Positions 1-10,769 of a stretch of 64,000 nt of DNA are shown here, piece after piece. The stretch is from Mesomycoplasma molare (lineage in GTDB: Bacteria; Bacillota_I; Bacilli_A; Mycoplasmatales; Metamycoplasmataceae): the NCBI RefSeq assembly GCF_024918955.1, contig NZ_CP103423.1:124001-188000 (forward strand). Direction: 5' to 3'. The notes under the pieces are model-generated. The model made no database searches, was not told where the DNA came from, and was given only the letters and a program-made list of their open reading frames with translations. The first letter of the stretch is position 1; each line of letters starts with the position of its first letter. The translations under genes were made by a program, and so were the position numbers.

Positions 1-2
1 AT

Positions 3-386
3 AATATTAATAAATTAGAAAAACAATACAAAGTGGATAATACTATAATTGATCAATTTTCTACAGAAAAATCTATATTGTTATATATTGATAAATTAAA
101 TTCATCTTCACTTCAGGTAGAAAAAATAAAATCAAATTTAATTTTAGAAACTAAAGCAGAAGATAAATTCTTAGAAGTCGCTTGTGCATCAATTTTAGCA
201 AGAGACTTTTTAATTTCTAAAATGGATGAACAAAATAAAAAATGAAATTTTAATTTTTTATTAGGTGCAGGAAAAAACGTAAACAATTGTGCACTAGAAT
301 TTGTAAAAAAGCATGGAATAGATAATTTAAACAAAGTGGCAAAACTCCATTTTAAGAATACTAATGATATAAAAAGTGAAATTTAA
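3..386 (+). CDS. rnhC: Ribonuclease HII/HIII, C-terminal part (gene cut by window start)
   Basis: Cleaves the RNA strand of RNA-DNA hybrids. The reading frame is open from the first bases of the window, so the start codon lies outside; the visible part is about 127 residues. The segment KAEDKFLEVACASILARD matches the conserved helix of RNase HII/HIII that follows the catalytic aspartates, where xAExKFxxVAxASIxAR is typical. The frame reads through one UGA (Trp) at 243-245 and stops with TAA at 384-386. HIII rather than HII is inferred from the end NFLLGAGKNV, which resembles the LGAG segment of HIII enzymes; the diagnostic N-terminal domain is not in view. An A/T-rich stretch separates it from the permease downstream. 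Confidence 0.75.
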
Positions 387-473
387 TTTAAAAAAATATC
401 AAAAAAATATTTTTTTGATAAAAAATATCTTTTTAATCTATAATATTTCTCATATTAATATGAAAGGAAAAAA

Positions 474-1847
474 ATGCTATTAAAAAATAAGTTTAGCGAA
501 AAACAATTTGTACTTTTTGGTTTAAATTATATAGTTGGTTTTGGTTTTATAGCAACTATTTCGGGTGTTATAGCCAAAGGTCTATGAGGTATGTTAATAT
601 TTGTATTAACTGCCTTTATATCAATGGCCGTGATGCTAGCTTTTGCTAGAGGGAGTCAATTTTTTTCTAACGAAGTTGGTGGTACTTATGTTTATGCCAG
701 AAAGACATTTAAAAAACATAAATGATTTTTATTTTTACAGGGTTGAAACCAATTTGCTCAGGTTCCTTTATTTTCTGCAACTACTCCTTTATTTTTTTCC
801 ACTTTACTATCTGAATTTGATAAAGGAAATCAATTAATATATCAAATTGCTTCAGTTTCGATTTTTATGATTTTCATCATAATAAGTGCATTAGGATTAA
901 AACTATCAAAATGATTTGTATTTTTCGCAGCAATTATAAAATGAATAACAATAGCTTTAGGTTTAGCGATTGTAACTTACTATTCCTTTATGAATTTTAA
1001 TTTTTCTAATTCTTTCGTGAACAATGAAAAAGTAACTTTAGGAATAATTATTTCTTCTGTATTAACATTTATATATGCTTTTGCAGGGGGAGAGGGTTTA
1101 GCTGGTTTATCATCAGATGTGGAAACCAAAAGATTTAAAAAAATATTAATGTTAATATTTATTATTGTATTAAGTTTCTATTTAGTATTTTACTTAATAT
1201 ATTTAGGTTTAGAACCTAATACATTTAAAACTTCAAACAGTTCGGTACAATTTGGAGCCATTTATAAAGGAACATTTGGTTTAGTTGGGTTAATTTTATT
1301 TACTATTGGTCTGTTTTTCAACAGAGCTAGTTCTTCCATTAGCTCAATGATTTATTATGCAAGAACTGTAGTTCCTTTAGCTGAAGATGGTTTTATACCA
1401 AGTAAATTTGCTAAAAAATCAAAAAATGGTGAATATACAAACGCAATTATATTTTCAACTATTTTTGCTTTAATATCTATGATTATTTTTACCATCTTAC
1501 CTTCAATATTACAAGTCAGAGATCAATTCGTTTCAATTTTAAATGCGGGAAATATAGTTTTTCTAATGCAATATTTATTTACGTTGATAACTATTGTTAC
1601 TCTTTCACATAAAGAAAAGAAATTTAAATTGCCTTTATGAGAGGAAATAGTTTATATATTAGCTATTTTGTTAATAGGGTTTGTAATTTTGAGTTCTTTT
1701 ATTCCTCCTATAATAGGAGAACAATATACAAAATCAACAGCCATTTTATTACCTAGTTACGTTGGAGTAATGCTTATCGGATATATAATCTGATGAATAT
1801 GATATTTAATTAATAAAAAACCTGGTAAAAAACAATTATATATATAA
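474..1847 (+). CDS. APC-superfamily amino acid permease
   Basis: An integral membrane transporter of 457 residues with about 12 hydrophobic segments, probably importing an amino acid by proton symport or exchange. The N-terminus has the APC-type first helix (NYIVGFGFIATISGVIAKGL) and, near residue 63, EVGGTYVYARK, which corresponds to the xGGxYxYxR motif after TM2. The segment FAGGEGLAGLSSDVE matches the TM6 loop motif F-x-GxE. Several UGA codons encode Trp. The start has a good AGGAAA ribosome-binding site (GAAAGGAAAAAAATG). It is a single-gene unit with its own terminator at 1855-1880. Substrate cannot be assigned from sequence alone. Confidence 0.85.
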
Positions 1848-1854
1848 AATTAAT

Positions 1855-1880
1855 AGTCGCTAGAACAGCGACTTTTTTAT
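1855..1880 (+). terminator. Intrinsic terminator after the permease
   Basis: AGTCGCT (1855-1861), loop AGAAC, AGCGACT (1867-1873), followed by a T-rich tail. Placed 7 bases after the permease stop. Confidence 0.85.
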
Positions 1881-2015
1881 TTAAATTTTTAGTTAATATG
1901 ACAGTAAAATAAAAAAAATATAAGCTTTGTTTAATGAAATCAAATCTAAATAAATAAGATTTTATTACATCTATTATCAAATTTTATTATCTAAAAAATT
2001 AATAATAAAATTTAT

Positions 2016-5000
2016 ATGTTAGATGCTTTTTTCATATATAATGATTTTATTATGTTAGATCAAACTTTTAAAAAATTTTGTCAAGAAATAGATTTTCAAA
2101 TTCCTAATGAACTACTTGGAGCGCAAGTTATTGAAGTATCTCAAAAAAATAGTTTTTTTGTGGTATCTTTATTATTGCAAGAATTAATTCCTATAGATAT
2201 TTTTAAAAAATTTTATTATAAAATAAGAAATGCAAATATCAAATTTGATTTAAAAATATCTTATTTTGACACCTCTAAAAAACAACATTTTGTAAAAGAT
2301 TATTTTGAGTATGCATACTTATTAGCTTCATCAAATTTTTGACCATTAGAAAACAGAAAAATTGAATTTTCACAAGAAGGAATATATAAAATATTTATAT
2401 ATACAGAACTAGAAAAAGATGATTCTTATAATAATATAATAAAAAATTATATGCAAAATTGAGGTTTTATTAACTTTGAGATTGAATATATTTTAGATAA
2501 AGAATGAGAAAAAGAAACTAATAAAAAAAGGGAAGAGTTAATACAACTAGAAAAGAAAAGAGAAAAAACTATAAAAGAAGAAACTATTAAAAGCATTTCT
2601 TCTCAAAAAAAAGATTTTACTTTTTATGAAAAATCTAAAAGCTATATTGAAATGAATATAAAAGACGCTTTAGAAACAGAAGAATACAACGTTTCAGTTA
2701 GTGGAGAAATTTTTAAAAAAGATATTCAAAAAACAAAAACAGATTTATGAATAGTTACTTTGACTATAACAGATTATCAAGAAGCAATAAAAGTAAAAAT
2801 ATTTGCTAAAACACTAGAAGAAAAAGAAATTCAAGAAGGATTTGTACCAAAAAAATATATTACGGTTTATGGAAATTGTGTAAAAGATGACTATACTAGA
2901 TCTAAAATAATTAGGGCTAAAAAAGTTGAACTTATAGAAGTTAATAAAATACAAAGACAAGATTTGGAAACAAATAAAAGAGTAGAACTTTATGCCAGAA
3001 CAAACATGAGTGCAATGGATGGAATCTCTTCAGCTAAAGAATATATAGAAGAAATAGCCAGATTAAAACACACTTCTTTAGGTATAGCCGATTTAGATTC
3101 GGCGCAGGCTTTTCCAGATTTATTTCATGAAGCAAAAAAACATGGAATAAAAGCCATTTATGGTACTACTTTCAAGGCAATAGAATATAATAATAATGCC
3201 ATTTTAAATCCTATAAAAAATATAGAATTAAAAAATGCAAGATATATTGTGTTCGACTTAGAAACTACCGGATTTTCTCCCATTTATAATGAAATAATTG
3301 AGTTTGGTTGTGTAGTGATAGAAAATGGAAAAGTTATAAATAGTCATCAGTTTTTTATTAAGCCTACCAAACCTTTACCAAGAAAAATAATAGAACTTAC
3401 TAAAATTACAGAAAAAGATGTGGAAAATGCAATTTCTCAAGAAGAAGGAATTAAAAAAATATATGATATTTTAAAAAATTCAATAGCTGTTGCACATAAT
3501 TCGAATTTTGATATCGGCTTTGTAAATGAAAAAATAAATTTTTTTGGTTTACCTAAATTAAATATCATGACTATTGATACTCTAGTTGTTTCTTGAATTT
3601 TATCTCCAGAAGCTAAAAGATTTAGAATGGAAAACATTGCAACTAGAGCAGGTATAAATTATGACCCGACAATAGCGCATAGAGCAGATTATGATGCGGA
3701 TGTTTTAGCTAAAGTTTGATTGAATTATTTATTAGAATTAGAAAATAAAAATATTAAAACTACTTTTGATTTACGCGATTATGAAGACGATAAATTGCAT
3801 AGTAAAAAATTTAGTAATGAAGTAGTTATTTATGCTAAAAATCAGGAAGGTTTAAAAGAGTTATTTAAAATAATTTCTAAATCATCAACGGAAACTTTTT
3901 ATAATGCTCCAAAAATATTTTTTGATAAATTTCAAAAAAGTGAAAATTTATTAATTGCAAGCGGAACGCTAAATTCGATATTAATACAAAAAGCTTTTTA
4001 TTCAACTAATGAAATTATCGAACAGGAAATAGAAAAATACGATGTAGTTTTTATTCCGCCTATTAGAGATTTTATTCACTGAATTCGTAGAGAAAAAATA
4101 TTAGAAGAAGATATTAAAAAAGGATTAATAAATTTAGTTAATTTAGCAAAGAAAAAAAATATTCCAGTTGTTGCTGTTTCTGATTGTAGATATATTGAAG
4201 AAAATCAAAAAACATTACATGAAATATATATTAATGCTAAAGGATTAGGTGGAGTAAGACATTATCTTTTTGATTATGAAGATAAAAACCCAAAATATCC
4301 TTTACAAAACTTTTTAACTACAGAAGAAATGTATAAGGAATTTTCTTTTTTAGGCGATTTTAATTTAATAAAAGAAGTTGTGGTTACAAATAGTAATAAA
4401 ATAGCTTCAGAATTTGAATATATTGAGGTTATAAAAGACAAGTTATACGCTCCTATTTTTGATAATTCTAGAGAAAATTTGGAAAAACTTGTTTATAAAA
4501 CTGCAAAAGAAAAATACGGAGAAGTTTTACCTAAAATTGTTAAAGAGAGAATAGAAAAAGAATTAAATCCTATATTAAAACATGGATTTGATGTTATTTA
4601 TTGAATAAGTCATAAATTGGTTGCTAAATCTTTAAATGATGGTTATTTAGTTGGCTCTCGTGGATCGGTTGGTTCTTCTTTAGTTGCAACAATGGCTGGT
4701 ATTACCGAAGTAAATCCTCTAAAACCTCATTATATTTGTAAGCAATGTAAATATTCTGAGTTTTTTGAAGATGAAGAATACTTGTCTGGCTTTGATTTAG
4801 AAGATAAAGAATGTGAAAACTGTAAAATCCCCCTAGATAAAGATGGGCATAATATTCCTTTTGAAACTTTTTTAGGTTTTGATGCAGATAAAGTTCCTGA
4901 TATTGATTTAAACTTTTCAGGAGATTATCAAAATATTATACATAAAGAAGTTAGAGATGTTTTTGGCGAGGAACATACATTTAGAGCTGGCACCATTTCT

Positions 5001-6344
5001 ACTAATAAAGAAAAAACTGTTTTTGGATATCTTAGAGATCAAATCGAAAGAGGATTAGGAAACTATTCATCGAATTTTATGGAATTTTTAGCTCATAAAG
5101 CTGAAGGTGTTAAAAGAACAACGGGTCAACACCCGGGGGGGATAATAATTATTCCAAAGGAATTTGAAATAGAAGATTTTACACCTATAAATTTTCCAGC
5201 TAATAATGATTCTTCTTCTTGAAAAACTACTCATTTTGATTTTCATTCTATTCATGACAATGTATTAAAACTTGATTTATTAGGACACGATGATCCTACA
5301 GCAATTAAAATGCTTGAAACTTTAACAAATATTAAGGCTCAAGATATTCCTAAATCTGATCCTAAAATAATTTCTTTATTTTCATCAACAGAGGCCTTGG
5401 GTATAACTCCAGAAGATATTTCTGGAGAAACAACAGGTGCTATGGGTATTCCAGAATTTGGAACAAATTTTGTTAGACAAATGCTTAAAACAGCTACTGT
5501 TAAAAGTTTTGCTGATTTAGTAGTTATCTCTGGTTTATCTCATGGTGAAGCTGTATGAAAAGGAAATGCAGAAGACTTAATAGTTAATAATAATTTAAAC
5601 TTCAAAGATGTGGTTTCTTGTAGGGATAATATAATGGGATTTTTAATACAAAAAGGAATCGAACCATTAAAGTCTTTTAAAATCATGGAACAAGTTAGAA
5701 AGGGTAAATCAATAACAAAAGAAGAAGAAACCTTATTAACTTCACATAATGTACCTGATTGATATATTGATTCTTTGAAAAAAATACGTTATTTATTTCC
5801 GAAAGCTCATGCGACAGCGTATGTTATTATGGCTTGAAGAATTGCTTATTTTAAACTTTATCATCCATTAGCTTATTATGCAACATATTTCACAACAAGA
5901 GCTGATTTTAGTGATATAGAAACATTAGTGGCTGGAAAAGATAGCATAACGGAAAAGATCAGAGAATTAAAAGCTAGAGAATTTGCTAAAAATAAAGAAT
6001 CACAGTTAAGCGCAAAAGAAAAATCTTTAATCCCTATTTTATCAATAGCTGAAGAAATGTATGCGCGTGGTTTTAGTATTTCCAATATTGATATCATGAA
6101 ATCAAAGGCGACTCAATGGATATTAGATCACTCTAACAAAACTTTAATTCCACCTTTTATAACAATAGACGGATTAGGAGAGGCTGTAGCAACATCTATA
6201 GAAACAGCAAGAGCAGAAGGGAACTTTTCTTCTATTGAAGATTTAAAAAATAGAACCTCTTTAAATAAAACCATATTGAAAAAAATTAAAGATTTAGGAA
6301 TTTTAAATCATTTAAACGAAACAGATCAAAAAACATTATTTTAA
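2016..6344 (+). CDS. polC: DNA polymerase III, alpha subunit PolC type
   Basis: Replicative polymerase with built-in 3'-5' proofreading; 1442 residues, the normal PolC length. Order of parts: N-terminal region, OB fold (from about residue 248), PHP domain split by the exonuclease insertion (exo motif I FDLETTG with D414 and E416; [19 protein letters not shown]), then the polymerase core. The core shows GSRGSVGSS, a four-cysteine zinc site (CKQC near residue 908 and CENC about 30 residues later) and the catalytic [11 protein letters not shown]. The exonuclease residues are intact, but the PHP site is degenerate: PolC usually has ELHLHT, here ELYART (Y326, R328), and two later PHP His positions are also replaced. 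ATG 2016 gives the full frame; ATG 2052 ([10 protein letters not shown]) is an alternative and neither has a clear ribosome-binding site. Stands alone, ending at a terminator. Confidence 0.96.
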
Positions 6345-6351
6345 AAAGAAA

Positions 6352-6377
6352 AACTAGCATAAAAGCTAGTTTTTTTA
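6352..6377. terminator. Bidirectional terminator between polC and the leftward ula operon
   Basis: AACTAGC (6352-6358), loop, GCTAGTT (6365-6371) followed by T residues on the plus strand and preceded by an A-rich run, so it can end transcripts converging from both sides. Confidence 0.8.
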
Positions 6378-6385
6378 AATTAAAA

Positions 6386-6859
6386 TTATAGTAAATTAAA
6401 GCCAAAATTAGTTCATTCAATAATTATTTTTTGATTTTCTTCTTTTTTATTATTTATGTAAAAATTTCGGAAAAATTCTTTATCTACAAAGAAAATATTT
6501 CCAAAGTAAATGTTTTTTATACTTTTATAATTAAGTCTAATAATTAAATTATTTACTACTTCAAAATCGATAAAGTCTTTTTTAGACATTTTTTTTACTT
6601 GACTTTCTTGAATGTTAATGCTTAAACCTTTTATTTTCATTAATTTATTAAAAATATAAAAGTTTTTATCACCATTGAAAGAAAATCTGATGTTTTTATA
6701 TTGAAAATTATTTTTTGTAATCAATTCTTCTAATGTAGGAGAAAATTTTATAGCATAGTTGCTGGATTTTCTGGTGAAAATATTAGTTATGGAAGGAACT
6801 AATCAATAACCATTTTCGGTTTTATTAACTTTAACTTTGTCTATATCTTTTTGTTTCAT
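6386..6859 (-). CDS. Hypothetical protein, last gene of the ula operon
   Basis: 157 residues, lysine- and asparagine-rich, no signal peptide or membrane segment. I do not recognise the family. The start ATG (6857-6859) follows the stop of the HAD phosphatase gene by 2 bases, so it is translationally linked to the ula operon. Two UGA codons are read as Trp, one near the N-terminus (NGYWLVPS) and one near the C-terminus (EWTNFGFNLL*). It ends 8 bases before the shared terminator. It looks like a soluble protein of alternating short beta strands and charged turns (for example NLIIRLNYKSIKNIYFGNIF). A role in the sugar-acid pathway is only implied by position. Confidence 0.6.
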
Positions 6860-6861
6860 AA

Positions 6862-7728
6862 TTATTTATAATTTTTTAAAAAATAGTAAATACCATCTTC
6901 ATCATTACTTTTAGTTTGATGCGTTGCGCTAACTTTTATTTTTTCTTTTGATTGACCCATAGCTACTGAATATTTAACGACTTGAAACATTGAAATATCA
7001 TTTTCTTCATCTCCAAAAACTATAGATTTATCTAAGTTTATATTAAAAATTTCTGCAAGTTTTTTTAAACCTTCACCTTTAGAAGAATTTAGTGGCATAA
7101 TATCTATTACATTTTTTTGAGAACGTAATACATATATCTTATCAATTTCTAATAAGTTTTTTTCAATATTTTCTATGTCTTTTAGGTTTGAATCACTTTT
7201 AATTATTAAAAATTTTATAATATCATGATCTTGAATTTTAAAATCATTTAATTTATTATGTGCATATTCATTAAAATTTACTTCAAACCGGTTTTCTTTT
7301 TTTCTTTTTTGAATACTGTCAGTTAATCAAGAAAATCATTTAGGGAAACTATTAGAAAAATGGTAAAAACCAAACATTTGTTTAGTTGTATATACCAAAA
7401 AAGTGATTTTATTTTTTATAAGTAAATCAAAAACTTGTTGACTAGCTTCTTTGTTTATTGGATTTTGAAATAAAATTTTTTCATTTTTAAAATCATAAAT
7501 TAAAGAACCGTTGCAACTTATTAAAGGAAAATCAGCTTTTATTAAGTTATGCTCTTCTTTAGCAAAATAGTATGGTCTACCTGTTGCTATAGAAATTTTT
7601 TTTCCTTGTTGTTGCATATCTTTAATTATGTCTAAGCTACTAGAAAGAATTTCTTTATTATTGTTTAAAAGAGTGCCGTCTAAGTCAAAAAAAATATTTT
7701 CAAATATTAAATTATTTTTTTTGTCCAT
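6862..7728 (-). CDS. HAD-superfamily (Cof-type) sugar-phosphate phosphatase
   Basis: 288 residues. Motif I FFDLDGTLL (nucleophile D15, acid D17), motif II IATGRP, and C-terminal motif IV VFGDEENDISM place it in the Cof/HAD-IIB group, which dephosphorylates sugar phosphates and related metabolites in the cytoplasm. SKGEGLKKLAE is the usual cap-to-core return segment with its conserved Lys. Its start overlaps the end of the araD-like gene by 17 bases, and the next gene starts 2 bases after its stop, so it belongs to the ula operon. In this setting it may remove a toxic or dead-end phosphorylated intermediate; that is inference. Two nearby UGA codons (near residues 131 and 134) are Trp. Confidence 0.85.
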
Positions 7729-8425
7729 AATAAGCGTTTGGTCCGTGCTTTCTAAAATGGTGTTTATCTTGTAATGTTTTATTAGCTTGTTTTTTGTGAG
7801 GGTCTATAATTAAAGTGTTTATGGCCATTTTAGCAACTTCTTCTAATGTTAGAGCTAAATTTACAGCATCTTTAGGATTTTTAGTTGATCAAACAAATGG
7901 CCCATGCTCTTTTACTAAAGTTGCACTTGTAGATTCAAAACTAATATTATTTTTTTGGTAGTGTTCTATTATTACTAATCCTGTGTTGTGTTCGTACTCC
8001 CCGTTAATTTCTTGGTCAGTTAATTCTCTTGTACAAGGAACTGAACCATAAAAATTATCAGCATGTGTAGTTCCAAAACACGGAATTTCTTTTCCTGCCT
8101 GGGCAAAACCGACAGCAAAAGGAGAGTGTGTATGAACTATACCATTTATATTATCATTAGCTTTATATAAAAGAGTATGTGTAGGCGTATCACTAGAAGG
8201 GTTTAATTCAGAATCAATTACATTATTGTCCATATCAACTATAACCATATCATCAACCGTCATACTTTCATAACTAACTCCAGAAGGTTTTATAACCATA
8301 TATTTTCTATCTTTTGTTATTCCTGAAACATTTCCTCAAGTATGTATAGCTAATTTATACTTATAAAGAAGCATATTGGCTTCATATACTTCTCTTTTTA
8401 ATGCAATAATTTCTTCTTTATTCAC
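7712..8425 (-). CDS. ulaF: L-ribulose-5-phosphate 4-epimerase (UlaF/AraD type, class II aldolase family)
   Basis: 237 residues. Converts L-ribulose 5-phosphate to D-xylulose 5-phosphate, the last step of the ascorbate route. Class II aldolase signatures are present: the Zn ligands in GIVHTHS, the HTWGNVSG substrate loop near the N-terminus and SGVSYESMTVDDMV. The start is taken as GTG 8423-8425 ([20 protein letters not shown]), the usual N-terminal helix; the upstream gene's stop lies 3 to 5 bases inside this ORF, so translation is coupled. Overlaps the HAD gene by 17 bases at its 3' end. UlaF and AraD cannot be separated by sequence alone; the ula context decides the name. Confidence 0.88.
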
Positions 8426-9293
8426 CTTTAGCTCTCTTTCATTGTTGTAAGTAAAATTCTTTAGCTTCTTTTAATAGTTTAATATTATTTTCTATATTTT
8501 CATTAGGGTCATTTTTTGATCACATTTCAATTAAAAAAGGAACATTTAATTTATTTTTTTTGACTTCTCTTAATGATTTAACAAAATTTACGCTTCCTTT
8601 TCCTCATTCCACTTCTTTAAATTTATTTTTAGTTGTATCTTTAAAATGAAAGGCAACAATTTTTTCTCTTCCTAAATAAATTTCATTTGCAATATCTTTT
8701 GTAAATTGATTTAGATTTCCTAAGTCAGGGTAAATATAAAAATTAGGATAATTTATATTTTTTAAAAAAGACAAGCATTTTGATATAGTTCCAGCAAATG
8801 GTGTATCCATAGTTTCAAAAGCTAAACTAATACTATATTTTTGCGCTAGTTCTGCACATTTATTCATGCCTTTAATAAAATATTCTTTTGTTTTTGAATT
8901 TGATTTTTCGTAGTAAACATCATATGCGGCGATTTGAATTATTCTTATTCCTAATTTTTTAGCAAGAATTAAAGCTTTTTCCATTATTTCTAAAGCTTTT
9001 GCTCTAGTTTCTGGATTTTTAGAGCCAAAAGGAAATTTTCTATGTGCACTTAAACACATTGAATTAAAATAAAAATCTTTTTTTATAAGAAGCATTCTTA
9101 GAGAATTTATAGTTTCATCACTTCAATCTAATCTTGCAAGTCTTTCATCAGATTCATCAACGCTAAATTCAATAAAATCGTATCCGGCTTTTTTTGCTAT
9201 GTCTATTTTTTCTTCTCAAGAAAACTTATTATTTATAGCTTTTTCATAAATACCTAAAAATCTAGTCTTATTTTCAATATTTTTTAAATTCAT
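8418..9293 (-). CDS. ulaE: L-ribulose/L-xylulose-5-phosphate 3-epimerase (UlaE type)
   Basis: 291 residues, TIM-barrel sugar isomerase family. It interconverts L-xylulose 5-phosphate and L-ribulose 5-phosphate, taking the UlaD product to the UlaF substrate. Recognisable parts: the N-terminal GIYEKAI...[54 protein letters not shown] with its metal-ligand Glu, YPDLGNL, AFHFKDT and the C-terminal IEMW segment with the last Glu ligand. Start ATG 9291-9293 lies inside the end of ulaD (26-base overlap), and its stop overlaps the start of ulaF. Confidence 0.9.
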
Positions 9294-9924
9294 CTTTAAA
9301 TTCCTTTGCAGCTAGTTCAGGATCTGCTGCGTCTCTTATTGATCTTCCGGCAATAAATATAAAAATAGGAATATCTTTAAATAATTTTATATCTTCTACT
9401 TCTACACCTCCAGTTACAGTTACTTTAAATCCCATATTAGCGAGTTTTTTAACTATCTCTATGTCTTTTTGCCCTCATTTTACACCTGCTGCTTGCGCAT
9501 CTCTGGCTCTATGTCAAACAACTTGTGGAACCCCTGATTTTTTTCAAGATTCTACTTGTTCTCAACTAAAATTTGTTGTCATTTCTACTTGTAATTCTTT
9601 GCTTGGAGAATATTCTTTTGAAAAGTTTACTAAATCTTGCATTGTTGCGTTTTCTGCAGCACATATTGCTGTAGTAAAATCAGCCCCATTGTCATAAAAC
9701 ATTTTTGCAAATACTTTTCCTGCATCAGCAATTTTTCCATCCGCAACAATTATTTTATCCGGAAAGGCATCTTTAAGGGCTTTTATAGCCTTTTTTCCTT
9801 CCGATGCAAGTAAAATAGTACCCACTTCTATTACATCTATGTATTTTGCTGCTTTTTTAGCTGAAGTAATTGCATCTTCTATAGTTAAATTATCTAAAGC
9901 TATTTGTAATAATGGTAGTGCCAT
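9268..9924 (-). CDS. ulaD: 3-keto-L-gulonate-6-phosphate decarboxylase
   Basis: 218 residues, the expected length. OMP-decarboxylase-superfamily barrel that decarboxylates 3-keto-L-gulonate 6-phosphate to L-xylulose 5-phosphate. The catalytic set seen in this family falls at almost the same positions here: D11 (IALD), E33 (VIEVG), D62/K64/D67 in ADGKIAD, then E114, H138 and R141 (WHRAR), each offset by two from the E. coli numbering I recall. A related activity, hexulose-6-phosphate synthase, shares the fold, but the HxxR and context favour UlaD. Good ribosome-binding site (AGAAAGGAA) before the ATG. Confidence 0.93.
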
Positions 9925-9934
9925 TTTTTCCTTT

Positions 9935-10414
9935 CTATATTAAATATTTTTGAAAATCTATTTTTGAAATAATATCAAATACTTCTTGATTGGTTTTTGC
10001 ATTCATAATTGCATTTAAATTACTTTCTTCTTCAAATACTGCTACAATTTGTGGTAAAGCTTCAGAAGTGTGTACTTCTGCGCTTGTAGCAGCTAAAGCT
10101 ATTAAAATTCTTACAGGTCTTTCATCTGAATCAAAATATACTGGTTCATTTAAAGTTATTAAAGAAAAACAATTTTCGTTAACCCCGGCATCACTTTGAG
10201 CATGCGGCATAGCTAAATTATCCGCAATTATATAGTAAGGCCCGTGCTTTTGAGTACTTTCTATGACTGCATGAAAGTATTTTTCTTCTACTAATTTTTT
10301 ATCAATTAAAGGCTTTATTGAAAGATAAACTGCTTCTTTTCAATCCTTAGCATTTAAATTTAAGTTTATAGTATTATGTTTTTTTAAAATTTCTAATAAA
10401 TTTATTTTTTGCAT
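9935..10414 (-). CDS. ulaC: PTS EIIA component, ascorbate/mannitol-fructose type
   Basis: 159 residues, soluble phosphocarrier that passes phosphate from HPr to the EIIB. The active-site histidine is H71 in LAMPHAQSD, the classic EIIA-2 motif. The N-terminus (MQKINLLEILKKHNTINLN) and the downstream FSLITLNEPVYF and IRILIALA-like strands fit UlaC. Starts 2 bases after the ulaB stop and ends 10 bases before ulaD. One UGA (Trp) in the first helix. Confidence 0.92.
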
Positions 10415-10416
10415 TA

Positions 10417-10710
10417 TTATATTCCTAGAGCACTTTTTAAAGCTTCTTTAATTTCATTTTCATCCATTAAATTTGTAACACCAACAATTTTAGCTTTTTG
10501 ATCATGATTAAACTGATCTGAAAGATGTTTAGAAGAAATAATAATATCGACAGAATTAGTTAATCCTACAGATTGTCCCATAGATAAAGCTTCTACATTC
10601 GCACTAATTCCTAATTCTTTTGTTATTTTTTGTACTTTTAATTTAATTATCATGCTTGTTCCCATCCCGTTTCCACAAGCGGCAACAATTTTAAGTGTTT
10701 GATTTTCCAT
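10417..10710 (-). CDS. ulaB: PTS EIIB component, ascorbate type
   Basis: 97 residues, small cytoplasmic EIIB. The phosphorylated cysteine is C12 in AACGNGMGTS, the P-loop-like motif of the ascorbate/galactitol EIIB group. Length and position between ulaA and ulaC fit UlaB. Ribosome-binding site GGGAG lies about 10 bases upstream. An intrinsic terminator-like hairpin separates it from ulaA upstream. Confidence 0.93.
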   Translation of the reverse strand: MENQTLKIVAACGNGMGTSMIIKLKVQKITKELGISANVEALSMGQSVGLTNSVDIIISSKHLSDQFNHDQKAKIVGVTNLMDENEIKEALKSALGI

Positions 10711-10729
10711 TTTGTATACTCCCTTTATT

Positions 10730-10758
10730 TTTAAAAAAAGTTAGCATTTGCTAACTTT
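10730..10758 (-). terminator. Intra-operonic terminator-like hairpin between ulaA and ulaB
   Basis: On the minus strand: a 9-bp perfect stem (AAAGTTAGC / GCTAACTTT), 4-base loop, then a run of seven T. It lies between the ulaA stop (10770-10772) and the ulaB start, in the direction of operon transcription. Confidence 0.75.
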
Positions 10759-10769
10759 TAAAATTAGCT

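Noticed and set aside
2016-6344. Interpreting in-frame UGA codons in polC and most other genes as pseudogene lesions
   Set aside because: UGA falls at conserved Trp positions and families continue in the same frame, so it is a Trp codon here.
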